From contig NZ_CAJRAU010000001.1 in assembly GCF_907165045.1 (NCBI RefSeq), positions 1,054,001-1,118,000 on the forward strand: a stretch of DNA of 64,000 bases. Direction: 5' to 3'. Shown piece by piece: positions 24,680 to 33,003 of this stretch (positions within the stretch are counted from its first letter, which is position 1; every line of letters begins with the position of its first letter). The notes beneath the pieces were generated by a model, which was not told where the DNA came from, searched no databases, and saw nothing but the letters and a program-made list of their open reading frames with translations. This DNA comes from Dyadobacter linearis. Its GTDB lineage: Bacteria; Bacteroidota; Bacteroidia; Cytophagales; Spirosomataceae. The position numbers and the translations under genes are program-made.

Positions 24680-26548
24680 TTGAAAATAAAACTTCTATTC
24701 TCGACCCTGTTGATCACTACTTCGTCTTTTCTTGCGCGGAGCCAGTCTTTTAACAATTTCCCCGTAACAACCCAAAAACCGCCGCTGCATGGGAAACATT
24801 GGATGGGGATTACCGGAAAGCCACTGGCCGCGACTGCCGGGGCGATGATTTTTAGTAAAGGCGGAAATGCAGTCGACGCTTCCTGCGCTATGCTGGCTGC
24901 CACTTGCACGATGTGGGATGTACTGAGCTGGGGCGGCGAAACGCAGGCTTTGATCTACAATCCAAAAACGAAAAAGGTGATTGCGATCAATGCGATGGGC
25001 GTGGCCCCGACCGGAGCTACGGCTGATTTTTACAAAAAGAAAGGAATGAAATACCCACCGGAATACGGTCCGCTGGCCGCGACTACGCCGGGAACGCCGG
25101 GCGGATTGATGACGATATTGGCAGAATATGGCACTATGAGCCTGAAAGAAGTTTTGGCTCCGGCTATGCAAATGGCGGAAGGTTATCCGATCGAGGCGCA
25201 AACTGCGAATGCGATTGAGCGCGATAAAGCCGAGATCAAAAAATGGCCTTATTCTACCAAAATCTTCCTGCCGCATTTGGGACAGCCAAGAGAAGCGCCT
25301 GACGCCGGGGAGATTTTTGTGCAAAAGGATCTGCTGGCGACGCTGCAAAAGCTGGTGGACACGGAGCAGCAGGCACTCAAAAAAGGAAAGAATAGAAAAG
25401 ATGCCATATATGCAGCTTATGACAGGTTTTATAAAGGGGATATTGCCAAAGAAATCGCCAGAGGTACCCAGGAACAAGGCGGGCTGATCACCGAACAGGA
25501 TCTTGCGACCTGGAAAGTAAAGATCGAAGAGCCGCTGGTGACGAATTATAAGGGTATTGATGTGTATAAAATGCAGCAATGGACGCAGGGGCCGGTGATG
25601 TTGCAGGCACTTAATATGCTCGAAAACTTCGATCTGAAAGGAATGGGCTATAATTCGTCAAAATATGTGCATACCCTGTACCAGGTAATGAACCTTGCTT
25701 TTGCCGACCGTGACTTTTACTATGGCGACCCGGCATTTGCGCCCGAAGAGCCGATGAAAGGGTTACTGTCGAAAGAATATGCGAAGGAGCGGATCAAGCA
25801 GATCGACCTGGAAAAGAATGACGCAAAAGTGCTTCCTGGTGATCCCTACCCTTTTGAAGGCAAGAAAAATCCTTACGCTGATCAGCTCAAAAGCTGGGGT
25901 AATTTTCATGCAGTATTAAACCAAAACCAAGACGGGCCGAGCGAGCAGTTTATGAAGGAATTTACGGCTGGTACCACGTCGGTGGAGGCGGCCGACGAGG
26001 AAGGCTGGGTAGTGAGCATTACGCCGAGCGGCGGCTGGGTACCTGCTTGCATTGCTGGAAATACGGGCGTGGGATTGAGCCAGCGGATGCAATCTTTCGT
26101 GCTCGACGCCCGTGAAAACCCTTTCAATGTGGTGGAACCGGGCAAAAGGCCACGCGTGACGCTCACGCCAAGTCTTGCGTTAAAAGACGGAAAACCGTTT
26201 CTTTCATTTGCCAAGCAAGCGGGCGACGAGCAGGATCAGCTTCTGCTGCAATTCTTTTTGAATATGGTTGATTTTGGAATGACCGTGCAGGAAGCTACGG
26301 AAGCGCCGAGTTTTAAAACGCTGCAAATGTACGGGAGTTTCGGAGCGCACGAAAAGATCCCGGGCGGGCTGATATTGAACGAATCGATGCCCGACTGGAC
26401 CAGGAAGGAGCTATCCAAAATGGGTTACAAACTCTCCTACCAGCCCAGGACCAGCGGCCCGATCAATGCAATTTACTTCGATTGGCAGCACGGCAGCTTC
26501 TGGGGCGGATCCAGTAACCACGGGGAAGATTATGGATTTGGCTGGTAG
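24680..26548 (+). CDS. ggt: Gamma-glutamyltransferase family protein
   Basis: 622 residues from a TTG that directly starts a signal peptide ('LLFSTLLITTSSFLARSQ'). The protein is an N-terminal nucleophile hydrolase that should self-cleave before the threonine of 'AGTTSVEAAD' (T432 or T433), giving a large and a small subunit. Further family marks are 'FSKGGNAVDASCAMLA', 'TPGTPGGLMTI' and 'TLTPSLALKDGKP'. It would act in the periplasm on glutathione or other gamma-glutamyl compounds. Several canonical arginine and glycine positions are altered from classic GGT, so it may be an acylase-type member. Monocistronic. Confidence 0.85.
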   Translation: MKIKLLFSTLLITTSSFLARSQSFNNFPVTTQKPPLHGKHWMGITGKPLAATAGAMIFSKGGNAVDASCAMLAATCTMWDVLSWGGETQALIYNPKTKKVIAINAMGVAPTGATADFYKKKGMKYPPEYGPLAATTPGTPGGLMTILAEYGTMSLKEVLAPAMQMAEGYPIEAQTANAIERDKAEIKKWPYSTKIFLPHLGQPREAPDAGEIFVQKDLLATLQKLVDTEQQALKKGKNRKDAIYAAYDRFYKGDIAKEIARGTQEQGGLITEQDLATWKVKIEEPLVTNYKGIDVYKMQQWTQGPVMLQALNMLENFDLKGMGYNSSKYVHTLYQVMNLAFADRDFYYGDPAFAPEEPMKGLLSKEYAKERIKQIDLEKNDAKVLPGDPYPFEGKKNPYADQLKSWGNFHAVLNQNQDGPSEQFMKEFTAGTTSVEAADEEGWVVSITPSGGWVPACIAGNTGVGLSQRMQSFVLDARENPFNVVEPGKRPRVTLTPSLALKDGKPFLSFAKQAGDEQDQLLLQFFLNMVDFGMTVQEATEAPSFKTLQMYGSFGAHEKIPGGLILNESMPDWTRKELSKMGYKLSYQPRTSGPINAIYFDWQHGSFWGGSSNHGEDYGFGW

Positions 26549-26581
26549 ATTCCGCCGTAGCAGCATTCTAATAAGATTTTT

Positions 26582-26980
26582 ATGAAACTATCTGCCCGCG
26601 TTCAAAGTGAATTCAATCGGCACTCGGTTCTCCTTGAAACGAATGGATCTGCCAAATCCATTCAGATTGCGCCAAAGCCGACAGGTTATGGCTCCTCCGT
26701 CAACGGCGGGGAGCTGCTTCTACTCGCATTAGCGACGTGTTTTTGCAACGATATTTATCGTGAGGCGGCCAAAATGAACATCATAGTAACCGGCGTGGAG
26801 GTCGATTGTACAGCTGAATTTGGAGCGGACGGACAGCCTGGTAACAACTTTCAATATGCGGCAAGAGTAACTTCTGACGCACCCCAAGCGGCAATCGATG
26901 AATTGATCAGGCACACCAATGAGGTTGCAGAGATACATAATACACTCAGAAAAGGCGCGAAAGTTACCCTGGTTCAGTGA
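26582..26980 (+). CDS. OsmC-family protein
   Basis: 132 residues, full OsmC/Ohr fold. The first redox cysteine is C53 in 'LALATCFCND' (a second, C55, is close by). The usual second cysteine, normally in 'CPVHNTL'-like sequence, is replaced: here the segment reads 'VAEIHNTL'. Peroxide reduction by the usual two-cysteine cycle is therefore doubtful. It starts 33 bases after the gamma-glutamyltransferase stop on the same strand, so cotranscription is possible. Cytosolic. Confidence 0.85.
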   Translation: MKLSARVQSEFNRHSVLLETNGSAKSIQIAPKPTGYGSSVNGGELLLLALATCFCNDIYREAAKMNIIVTGVEVDCTAEFGADGQPGNNFQYAARVTSDAPQAAIDELIRHTNEVAEIHNTLRKGAKVTLVQ

Positions 26981-27100
26981 GCGATCAGAAAAGTAATGTT
27001 GCGCGGCGCCTGGGTGAAATGGAAGAAAATTGCTTAGTTTGAGGTTTCTTGGTAATCTCAACGCTTCGAGGGACCGTAACCCGGCCCTTATCTCAACGGT

Positions 27101-28168
27101 ATGCAAAAATTGTTACGCTTCGTATTGTCACTGTTTTTATGGGGCATAACTGCTCATTTGTTCGCCCAGTCAGAAACAGAAAAGCTCGATCTACCAGGAG
27201 ATAATCTCAATTTATACGCTGTCATGAAGCTTTTTCAGGAATCCAAAACCCTGGAATCCTTTGAAAAAAGCCTGAATGCTCAACTGTCTGGAATCAATAA
27301 CCTTGACCTGAACGGCGACGAGGGTACCGACTATATACGGGTGACGGACAAGGTAAGTGGTGATATTCACACCATTACATTAAAAACGGCTGTCAGCGAA
27401 AATGAAGACCAGAACATAGCGGTCTTTTTCGTGGAGAAGAAAAGTGACGGTAAGGTGCTGATCCAGCTGGTCGGCGACGAGGACTTGTATGGTAAGGATT
27501 ATATTCTGGAACCAAACAATACGGAAACTGCGAATCCAGGCTATACAGGATTAGAAACGGTTAAATCGGCGCAGAGCAATCCTGTGTCGGTAGCCACCTG
27601 GCCGATGGTGCGTTACGTTTTCTCTCCTGGTTACTCAGCCTGGAACTCACCCTGGCGCTGGCGGTACTATCCTTCTTACTGGAAACCCTGGCGGCCGCGG
27701 TACTGGCATTCCTATTACGGTTACCATTATCACTTGCACAAATCGTACAATGCCCGCTACCGGAAATGGAAATATTTCCGGAACCCGGCCTGGTACGGGC
27801 AGTATTACAGCGCAAATTTTCGGTCGAGATCAATTATTGTGCGCACGAAATCCAATCGAGGAGACTACAAAACGACTTATTCCCGACCAGCAACGGCGAG
27901 TGAAGGTTCTGCATTATTTGTAAAAAGAAACCCAAAGTCGAGATCGGTCAGTTACCGCGTTCCTGCATTCGACAAAAATGGGAGGCCGATTATTGTGAAA
28001 CAGGTGGAACCTGCCAGGCCCATAAAAAAGCCGGTCAAGAAAAAGAAGCCGAGGTATTCCGGCAAAAAACCTGCTTCAACCAAAGGTTTGACCAAACCTT
28101 CCTCCCGCAAATCGGTCAAACCGGCCACGCCAGCTTCTTCTCGCGAGCCGAAAAAAGAGATTAGATAG
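27101..28168 (+). CDS. Secreted hypothetical protein with aromatic middle and basic tail
   Basis: 355 residues. Signal peptide to about residue 23 ('LFLWGITAHLFAQ'). A folded domain (about 25-150) follows with 'LDLNGDEGTDYIRV', a calcium-site-like acidic stretch. Then comes a region of about 70 residues unusually rich in W, Y, R and H ('YPSYWKPWRPRYWHSYY'), and a K/P/R/S-rich disordered C terminus. This layout recurs in uncharacterised Bacteroidota proteins. The tail charge suggests binding to anionic surface polymer or nucleic acid; that is inference. Confidence 0.7.
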   Translation: MQKLLRFVLSLFLWGITAHLFAQSETEKLDLPGDNLNLYAVMKLFQESKTLESFEKSLNAQLSGINNLDLNGDEGTDYIRVTDKVSGDIHTITLKTAVSENEDQNIAVFFVEKKSDGKVLIQLVGDEDLYGKDYILEPNNTETANPGYTGLETVKSAQSNPVSVATWPMVRYVFSPGYSAWNSPWRWRYYPSYWKPWRPRYWHSYYGYHYHLHKSYNARYRKWKYFRNPAWYGQYYSANFRSRSIIVRTKSNRGDYKTTYSRPATASEGSALFVKRNPKSRSVSYRVPAFDKNGRPIIVKQVEPARPIKKPVKKKKPRYSGKKPASTKGLTKPSSRKSVKPATPASSREPKKEIR

Positions 28169-28172
28169 CGGC

Positions 28173-28910
28173 TTACAAATTATCAAGATACTTGCGTCCG
28201 CCAAGGTATTTCATTTGCCGAACGATCTGCCCGGTGCGCTTATTGACGTAGCCTGAGGGGTTTTTAATAGAAAAACGGATCGGATTGGGAAGTACCGCCG
28301 CAATGCGCGCCGCTTCATATCTCGTGAGATTTTGCGCCGATTTCTTGTAATAGCGCTGTGAAGCCGCCTCCACGCCGAAAGTCATTTCTCCCATTTCGGC
28401 CACATTTAAATATACTTCCAGAATGCGTTCCTTATCCCAGATCAGCTCGATCAAAACCGTAAAATAAGCTTCCAGACCTTTCCGGATATAGCTCCTGCCA
28501 TGCCACAAAAAGACATTTTTAGCAACCTGCTGGGAAATGGTACTTGCTCCGCGCGCGCGCTTCCGCTTTTCGGTTACAGCATTATAGATCTGGTCAAAAT
28601 CAAAACCCCAGTGCCGTGGAAAGTTCTGGTCCTCCGAAGCAATTACTGCCAAAGCCACTTCTTTCGAAATATTCTCGTAGGGTTCCCAATCATGAAAAAG
28701 CTCAGTTTCCTTGTCTTCCCTGAAAGCTTCGATTTTTCTGGAAAGCATATACGGAGTTGCCCAAACTGGTAAGAACCTGAGAATGACCACCCAAATAATT
28801 GAAATTCCAAAAAACAGGAGCAGTAACCTTAAAACAATAAATCGCAGACGGCGCACAAAAGAACTTTTCACTTCAACAATACGAGACCAAAGGACGAAAA
28901 CAGCGTACAA
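28173..28910 (-). CDS. mtgA: Monofunctional peptidoglycan glycosyltransferase
   Basis: 245 residues: a short basic N terminus, one membrane anchor (about residues 24-46), then a GT51 transglycosylase domain. Catalytic E93 lies in 'IASEDQNFPRHWGFD'. Other GT51 motifs are 'GASTISQQVAKN', 'RKGLEAYFT' and 'ILEVYLNVAEMG'. It polymerises lipid II into glycan strands on the periplasmic side of the inner membrane. It lacks a transpeptidase domain, and the length is usual for MtgA. It converges with the upstream plus-strand gene, leaving 4 bases. Confidence 0.93.
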   Translation of the reverse strand: MYAVFVLWSRIVEVKSSFVRRLRFIVLRLLLLFFGISIIWVVILRFLPVWATPYMLSRKIEAFREDKETELFHDWEPYENISKEVALAVIASEDQNFPRHWGFDFDQIYNAVTEKRKRARGASTISQQVAKNVFLWHGRSYIRKGLEAYFTVLIELIWDKERILEVYLNVAEMGEMTFGVEAASQRYYKKSAQNLTRYEAARIAAVLPNPIRFSIKNPSGYVNKRTGQIVRQMKYLGGRKYLDNL

Positions 28911-28986
28911 AGAACAGAAACTAATCAGGTTTAGACAAAGAAATCAAAACCAATATTTAGCAAATCACACGTATCTGTCCCTTGTT

Positions 28987-30270
28987 ATGATGAATGAAGA
29001 GATTCTGAGTTTCGTTTGGCGTTTCCAGTATTTTGAAAGCGCAAATCTTGCCACAGACGATCAAAAGCGCATTTCCGTAATCCGTACCGGCCATAGAAAC
29101 AACAACGCCGGCCCCGATTTTCTGGAAGCCGCCGTCGTGATCGACGATGTACATTGGTATGGAAGCATTGAAATCCACGTGCGCTCTTCGGATTGGTTTG
29201 TCCACACGCACGACTCCGACCCGGCTTACGAAAGCGTGATCCTGCATTTGGTTTGGGAAAACGACAAGCCGGTAATGCGCCAGGACGGGACACTGGTACC
29301 GACTTTGGCGCTCAAAGGATTAGTGAAAAATTCCATTATGGAGAGATATGCGCTGTTGCAGGATATGGGCGACACGATCCCATGTTCAGGTATGTTCTCT
29401 GAAATCCATGAAATTCATAAGTACGCGATGCTCGACCGCGTGTTGCTGGAAAGGCTGGACAGAAAAGCCGCCGCCGTGATGGAAATGTTAGAAAAAAACC
29501 GCAATGATTGGGAAGAAACGGCTTACCAGTGGCTGGGAATGCATTTCGGATTCAAATTGAATGATCCTGCATTTCTCAGGTTAACTCAAATTGTGCCTTT
29601 GAAAATAATTCAAAAACATCGCGACCGGCTATTGCACATTGAGGCTATTCTTTTCGGCTGCGCGGGATTGATTCCCGAAAAATCCGAAGACATTTATGTG
29701 CGGTCTTTGCAAAAAGAATTCCGGTTTTTCAGTACCAAGTACAAGCTGGCCGACAAAGTAATGCAGTCGCACGAATGGAAATTTGCGAAACTGCGGCCTG
29801 CCGGCTTTCCCACGATCCGGCTGGCGCAGCTGGCGCGACTGCTCAGCATACAGGGTAACCTGTTTTCGACTATTATTTCGGTGAATTCATTTGAGAAAAT
29901 GCAGGAACTGTTTCAGCTCAGACAATCGGAATATTGGGTCCGACATTATGTTTTTGATAAAAAAGCGGCGACACCTGTGCCTTTCATGGGAAAAGATGCC
30001 GGCTCTTTGCTGATTATCAATGGTATCATTCCGGTACTGGTCGCCTTCGCCCGACAACGGCAGCAGCCCGAACTGCTCGATAAGGCGATTGACTGGCTTT
30101 CGCAGCTTCCTTCGGAGAACAACCGGATCACCAGGGAGTGGGCGACGCTGGGAATGCGGGTGAAAACCTCCGCCGATTCCCAGGCGCTGATAGAATGGTA
30201 TAATAATTACTGTTTGCCCAAGAAGTGCCTTGATTGCACGGTAGGCGCAGGTTTGGTAAGATCAAATTAG
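28987..30270 (+). CDS. DUF2851 family protein
   Basis: 427 residues from the paired ATGs at 28987/28990. A longer frame beginning at 28711 overlaps the mtgA gene and encodes no plausible N terminus. The opening 'MNEEILSFVWRFQYF' and 'NNAGPDFLEAAVVIDD' with 'WYGSIEIHVRSSDW' are typical of DUF2851, a family largely confined to Bacteroidota and of unknown function. The GPDF...E...E-H pattern recalls a nuclease-like core, but I would not assign activity. The C terminus holds cysteines in 'KKCLDCTVG'. The stop overlaps the next minus-strand gene end by 4 bases. Confidence 0.85.
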   Translation: MMNEEILSFVWRFQYFESANLATDDQKRISVIRTGHRNNNAGPDFLEAAVVIDDVHWYGSIEIHVRSSDWFVHTHDSDPAYESVILHLVWENDKPVMRQDGTLVPTLALKGLVKNSIMERYALLQDMGDTIPCSGMFSEIHEIHKYAMLDRVLLERLDRKAAAVMEMLEKNRNDWEETAYQWLGMHFGFKLNDPAFLRLTQIVPLKIIQKHRDRLLHIEAILFGCAGLIPEKSEDIYVRSLQKEFRFFSTKYKLADKVMQSHEWKFAKLRPAGFPTIRLAQLARLLSIQGNLFSTIISVNSFEKMQELFQLRQSEYWVRHYVFDKKAATPVPFMGKDAGSLLIINGIIPVLVAFARQRQQPELLDKAIDWLSQLPSENNRITREWATLGMRVKTSADSQALIEWYNNYCLPKKCLDCTVGAGLVRSN

Positions 30271-30464
30271 CCTTTGACCAGGTTGACCCCCGTGAGCAGA
30301 AACACGGTACCTACTAAAAAAGGCACGATCGATTCCCATTTGGAAACCGTCAGCCCGAGTACCGGTTTATCAGAAAGAAATGCGATGCAGGCGAAAAGCA
30401 GAACTGAAATGCCGAGAATCGTCAAAAGCGCGCCAAAAAAACGCTTGAACGGAGTATTTTCCAT
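30267..30464 (-). CDS. Small two-helix membrane protein
   Basis: 65 residues with two hydrophobic segments (about 8-30 and 43-60) and a short charged N terminus. Length and layout fit the small inner membrane proteins often seen next to housekeeping genes in Bacteroidota. No conserved motif recognised. Its end overlaps the end of the DUF2851 gene by 4 bases in a convergent arrangement. Confidence 0.6.
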   Translation of the reverse strand: MENTPFKRFFGALLTILGISVLLFACIAFLSDKPVLGLTVSKWESIVPFLVGTVFLLTGVNLVKG

Positions 30465-30536
30465 TGAATTGGTAAAGAGAAGATGTTTTTGGTAAAGTTA
30501 TAAATATGCGCCTTATGCTATAAAATATGTGCCGTG

Positions 30537-31952
30537 TCACTGCACAGAAAACCCCATTTTTTTACCCTCTTCCACCATAAAAGCAAAAGCAGCTTCATAT
30601 TCATTGGGTATCGTGCCTTCGAGAATCGCCTCGCGGATGATTTCTTTGATTATCCCGACTTCTTTCGCAGGTTTCAACCCGAAAGTCTGCATGATCATTT
30701 CACCGGTGATCACTGGCTGGAAATTGCGCAGCTTGTCACGCTCTTCCAGGTCTTTCAGCTTCTGTTCAACGAGATCGAAGTTACTGATGTATTTTTTAAC
30801 CTTTTCAGGGTTTTTGGAGGTGATATCCGCCCGGCAAAGCTTCATGAGCGCCTCAATATCCTCGCCCGCTTCCACGAGCAAGCGCCGCATTGCAGAGTCT
30901 GTAATATCTTCCTTCGACAAAACGATCGGTCTCAAATGCAGCCGCACAAGCTTTTTCACAAAGCGCATTTTCTCATTCAGCGGCAGTTTCATCCGCCTGA
31001 AAATGACGGGTACCATTCGCGCGCCCACTTCTTCGTGATTATGAAACGACCAGCCGATCTTTTTGTCAAACTTCTTGGTAGCCGGCTTGGCAATATCGTG
31101 CAGGATCGCAGCCCAACGGAGCCAGAGGTCGTCGGTGGTCTGCGACACATTGTCCAGGACTTGCAAAGTGTGGTAAAAATTGTCCTTATGTCCCTTTCCC
31201 TCGATGTTTTCCACGCCTTGCAGCTCGATCATTTCAGGAAAAATGATAGCCAGTAATCCTGAGTGAAATAGCAGTTTGAAACCGTAGGAAGGCGTTTTGG
31301 AAAGAATTATTTTGTTCAATTCGTCTGAGATCCGCTCCGCAGAAACAATGGAAATACGGTCCTTCATTTTCACGATCGCATCGAAGGTATCCGCTTCAAT
31401 ATCAAAGTTGAGCTGACTGGCGAAACGGATCGCGCGCATCATTCGCAGCGGATCGTCGGAGAAAGTGATTTCAGGTCCGAGCGGGGTTCGTATGATCTTC
31501 TTTTTAAGGTCTTTAACACCATCAAACGGATCGATCAACTCGCCGAAGCTTTCTTTTTTCAGGCTGATCCCCATTGCGTTAATGGTGAAATCGCGCCTGT
31601 TCTGATCGTCCGCCAGCGTCCCGTCTTCTACTGCCGGCTTGCGCGAATCGGCGCGGTAAGATTCTTTTCTGGCGCCTACAAACTCGATTTCCAGATCACC
31701 CTGGCGGATCTGGGCTGTTCCGAAACTTTTGTAAATGCTCACAAAAACATCCGGCCCAAGCTGACTGGCGACAAGCTCGGCCAGTTCAATGCCGCTTCCG
31801 ATTGAAACGATGTCAATATCCTTGCTATTCCTTTTGAGTATCAGGTCCCTTACAAACCCACCGATCACGTATGCCTCTACATCCAGCTCAGCCGCAGCCT
31901 TCGCCACCATCTCCAATATCGGATAGCCGGATAATTGCTCTTTGAAATTCAT
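30537..31952 (-). CDS. CCA tRNA nucleotidyltransferase / poly(A) polymerase family with HD domain
   Basis: 471 residues. The N-terminal class II polymerase-beta nucleotidyltransferase domain has 'GGFVRD' (31-36) and metal-binding D45 and D47 in 'DIDIVS'. The tRNA-binding helical region contains 'DDPLRMMRAIRFASQLNF'. A C-terminal HD phosphohydrolase domain carries 'WAAILHDIAKP' and a later HNHE-like stretch. It should add or repair the CCA end of tRNAs in the cytosol. In some bacteria CC- and A-adding activities are split, and this cannot be excluded. Length is usual for the HD-containing form. Confidence 0.9.
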   Translation of the reverse strand: MNFKEQLSGYPILEMVAKAAAELDVEAYVIGGFVRDLILKRNSKDIDIVSIGSGIELAELVASQLGPDVFVSIYKSFGTAQIRQGDLEIEFVGARKESYRADSRKPAVEDGTLADDQNRRDFTINAMGISLKKESFGELIDPFDGVKDLKKKIIRTPLGPEITFSDDPLRMMRAIRFASQLNFDIEADTFDAIVKMKDRISIVSAERISDELNKIILSKTPSYGFKLLFHSGLLAIIFPEMIELQGVENIEGKGHKDNFYHTLQVLDNVSQTTDDLWLRWAAILHDIAKPATKKFDKKIGWSFHNHEEVGARMVPVIFRRMKLPLNEKMRFVKKLVRLHLRPIVLSKEDITDSAMRRLLVEAGEDIEALMKLCRADITSKNPEKVKKYISNFDLVEQKLKDLEERDKLRNFQPVITGEMIMQTFGLKPAKEVGIIKEIIREAILEGTIPNEYEAAFAFMVEEGKKMGFSVQ

Positions 31953-32117
31953 GCGGCAAAGGTAATATTTTCTCGTTTTGCCCGCGCCCGTGCAGCAAGT
32001 TTAGCGGGACAATTGATAATCGGCGATCAGGCTTCACAAATTCGTAACAAAATAAGCTCGCAACTTGTTTAGCATAAGACAATACTTAAATTTGTTAAAC
32101 TCCAAAAAAAAGATATT

Positions 32118-32387
32118 GTGCTGACTTTAAGTAAAAAACAAATCGGAAACTGGGTTTTGCTTGACTATCTGTCGCAAAAGCAGGTGTATTCTGATAAGAT
32201 TTCATTTCTGGAAAAGAAGTATGATGCAGACCTCGCATCTTTCGAAAATCAAATTAAAAATGCTTCTTCCGAGGATTTTGAAGCTTGGGATGATTTGATC
32301 GAGTGGAAAGCTTACCAACAATTATTATCCGAGATCACAGCCAAAATCACTGATATCAGGAATGGAGATTTTCAAATGGCTGGATAA
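32118..32387 (+). CDS. Probable antitoxin-like partner of a broken TumE-type toxin
   Basis: 89 residues from a GTG at 32118. Highly helical and charged, probably a coiled coil, with 'FEAWDDLIEWKAYQQLL' and 'DIRNGDFQ' near the end. Small proteins of this kind with a conserved E-x-W-D-D-x-x-E-W-K-A-Y core occur directly before TumE/DUF6516-type toxin genes, as I recall the family; this placement is inference. The following toxin-like frame starts inside its last codons (26-base overlap), as expected of a coupled toxin-antitoxin pair. The gene itself looks intact. Confidence 0.55.
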   Translation: MLTLSKKQIGNWVLLDYLSQKQVYSDKISFLEKKYDADLASFENQIKNASSEDFEAWDDLIEWKAYQQLLSEITAKITDIRNGDFQMAG

Positions 32388-32632
32388 CCCTGACTTTGTC
32401 AGGAGCTACGCTGTTAATGATTTCAGACAGACGGAAGAATCATTTTATTTGAATATTGAAGCCCGCTTTTTTGACGGCAGTGTTTTGTATCAATACCTCC
32501 CCACATCATAAGCATATCGGAACAACTGATATCGAACCCAGCCACGACATTTCGGCCGAAGATGTGTTCCAGTTTATTTATAACAGCCTCTCACAGAATA
32601 AGACCAATTTCACCCCTCCGAATTCACCATAA
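32362..32632 (+). pseudogene. Disrupted TumE-like (DUF6516) toxin gene
   Basis: An ATG at 32362 opens a frame of only 49 residues, ending at 32511, that contains 'YLNIEARFFDGSVLY'. The sequence then makes sense in the next frame from about 32492: 'SPHHKHIGTTDIEPS' and 'ISAEDVFQFIYNSL' to a stop at 32630-32632. Intact TumE-like toxins have, between those two parts, roughly 20-30 residues including a 'YSYHWQ' and 'RWDNAPHH' stretch, missing here. So a deletion plus frame change has removed the middle of the toxin. The remnant end overlaps the 3' end of the minus-strand hemoglobin gene. Confidence 0.6.
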
Positions 32633-32999
32633 AAAACGCTGTCCTGGGAAACCTGTTAAACAACTCGTCTTTCAGTTCCTTACTAACAGGCAGCTTGCCT
32701 ACTGCTTCCGACATACATTGCAGCCACGCTACTGCGTCGTCTTCGGTGATGGTGTGTGGCATGTGGCGGGCGCGCATCATGGGATGACCGTATACATCCG
32801 AATAAGCCTGCGGGCCGCCCAGAAATTGTGTCAGAAACAACCTTTGCTTTTCCTTGATCAGGTCCTTATCCGTTTTAAACAACCGCGAAATGAGCTCGTG
32901 GCTGAATACCAGATCGTAAAAATTGTCAGTCAGCATCCGCAGCGCCTCGTCGCCGCCTATCCGCTCATATAAGGATTGATTTTCCATTTCGATGTGCAT
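32610..32999 (-). CDS. Group II truncated hemoglobin
   Basis: 129 residues from the ATG at 32999 (the ATG at 32987 is an alternative; the TTG at 33014 lies inside the upstream gene and is unlikely). The 2-on-2 globin fold is shown by 'LYERIGGDEALRMLTDNFY', then 'QFLGGPQAYSDVYGHPMMR' with proximal histidine in 'MRARHMPH'. Tryptophan in 'AWLQCMSEA' is the G8 mark of group II. It binds heme and probably handles oxygen, peroxide or nitric oxide in the cytosol. It starts 5 bases before the AMP nucleosidase stop region, so the two are cotranscribed. Confidence 0.9.
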   Translation of the reverse strand: MHIEMENQSLYERIGGDEALRMLTDNFYDLVFSHELISRLFKTDKDLIKEKQRLFLTQFLGGPQAYSDVYGHPMMRARHMPHTITEDDAVAWLQCMSEAVGKLPVSKELKDELFNRFPRTAFFMVNSEG

Positions 33000-33003
33000 T
33001 AAT

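Noticed and set aside
24695..25579. 294-residue minus-strand open frame
   Set aside because: Antisense to the gamma-glutamyltransferase gene; arginine-, histidine- and serine-rich shadow composition.
28711..28986. 92-residue extension of the DUF2851 protein
   Set aside because: It lies antisense to mtgA, and the natural DUF2851 N terminus begins at 28987.
32492..32632. A separate small gene in the toxin-remnant second frame
   Set aside because: It has no start codon and continues the TumE-like motif of the preceding frame, so it was kept as part of one pseudogene.
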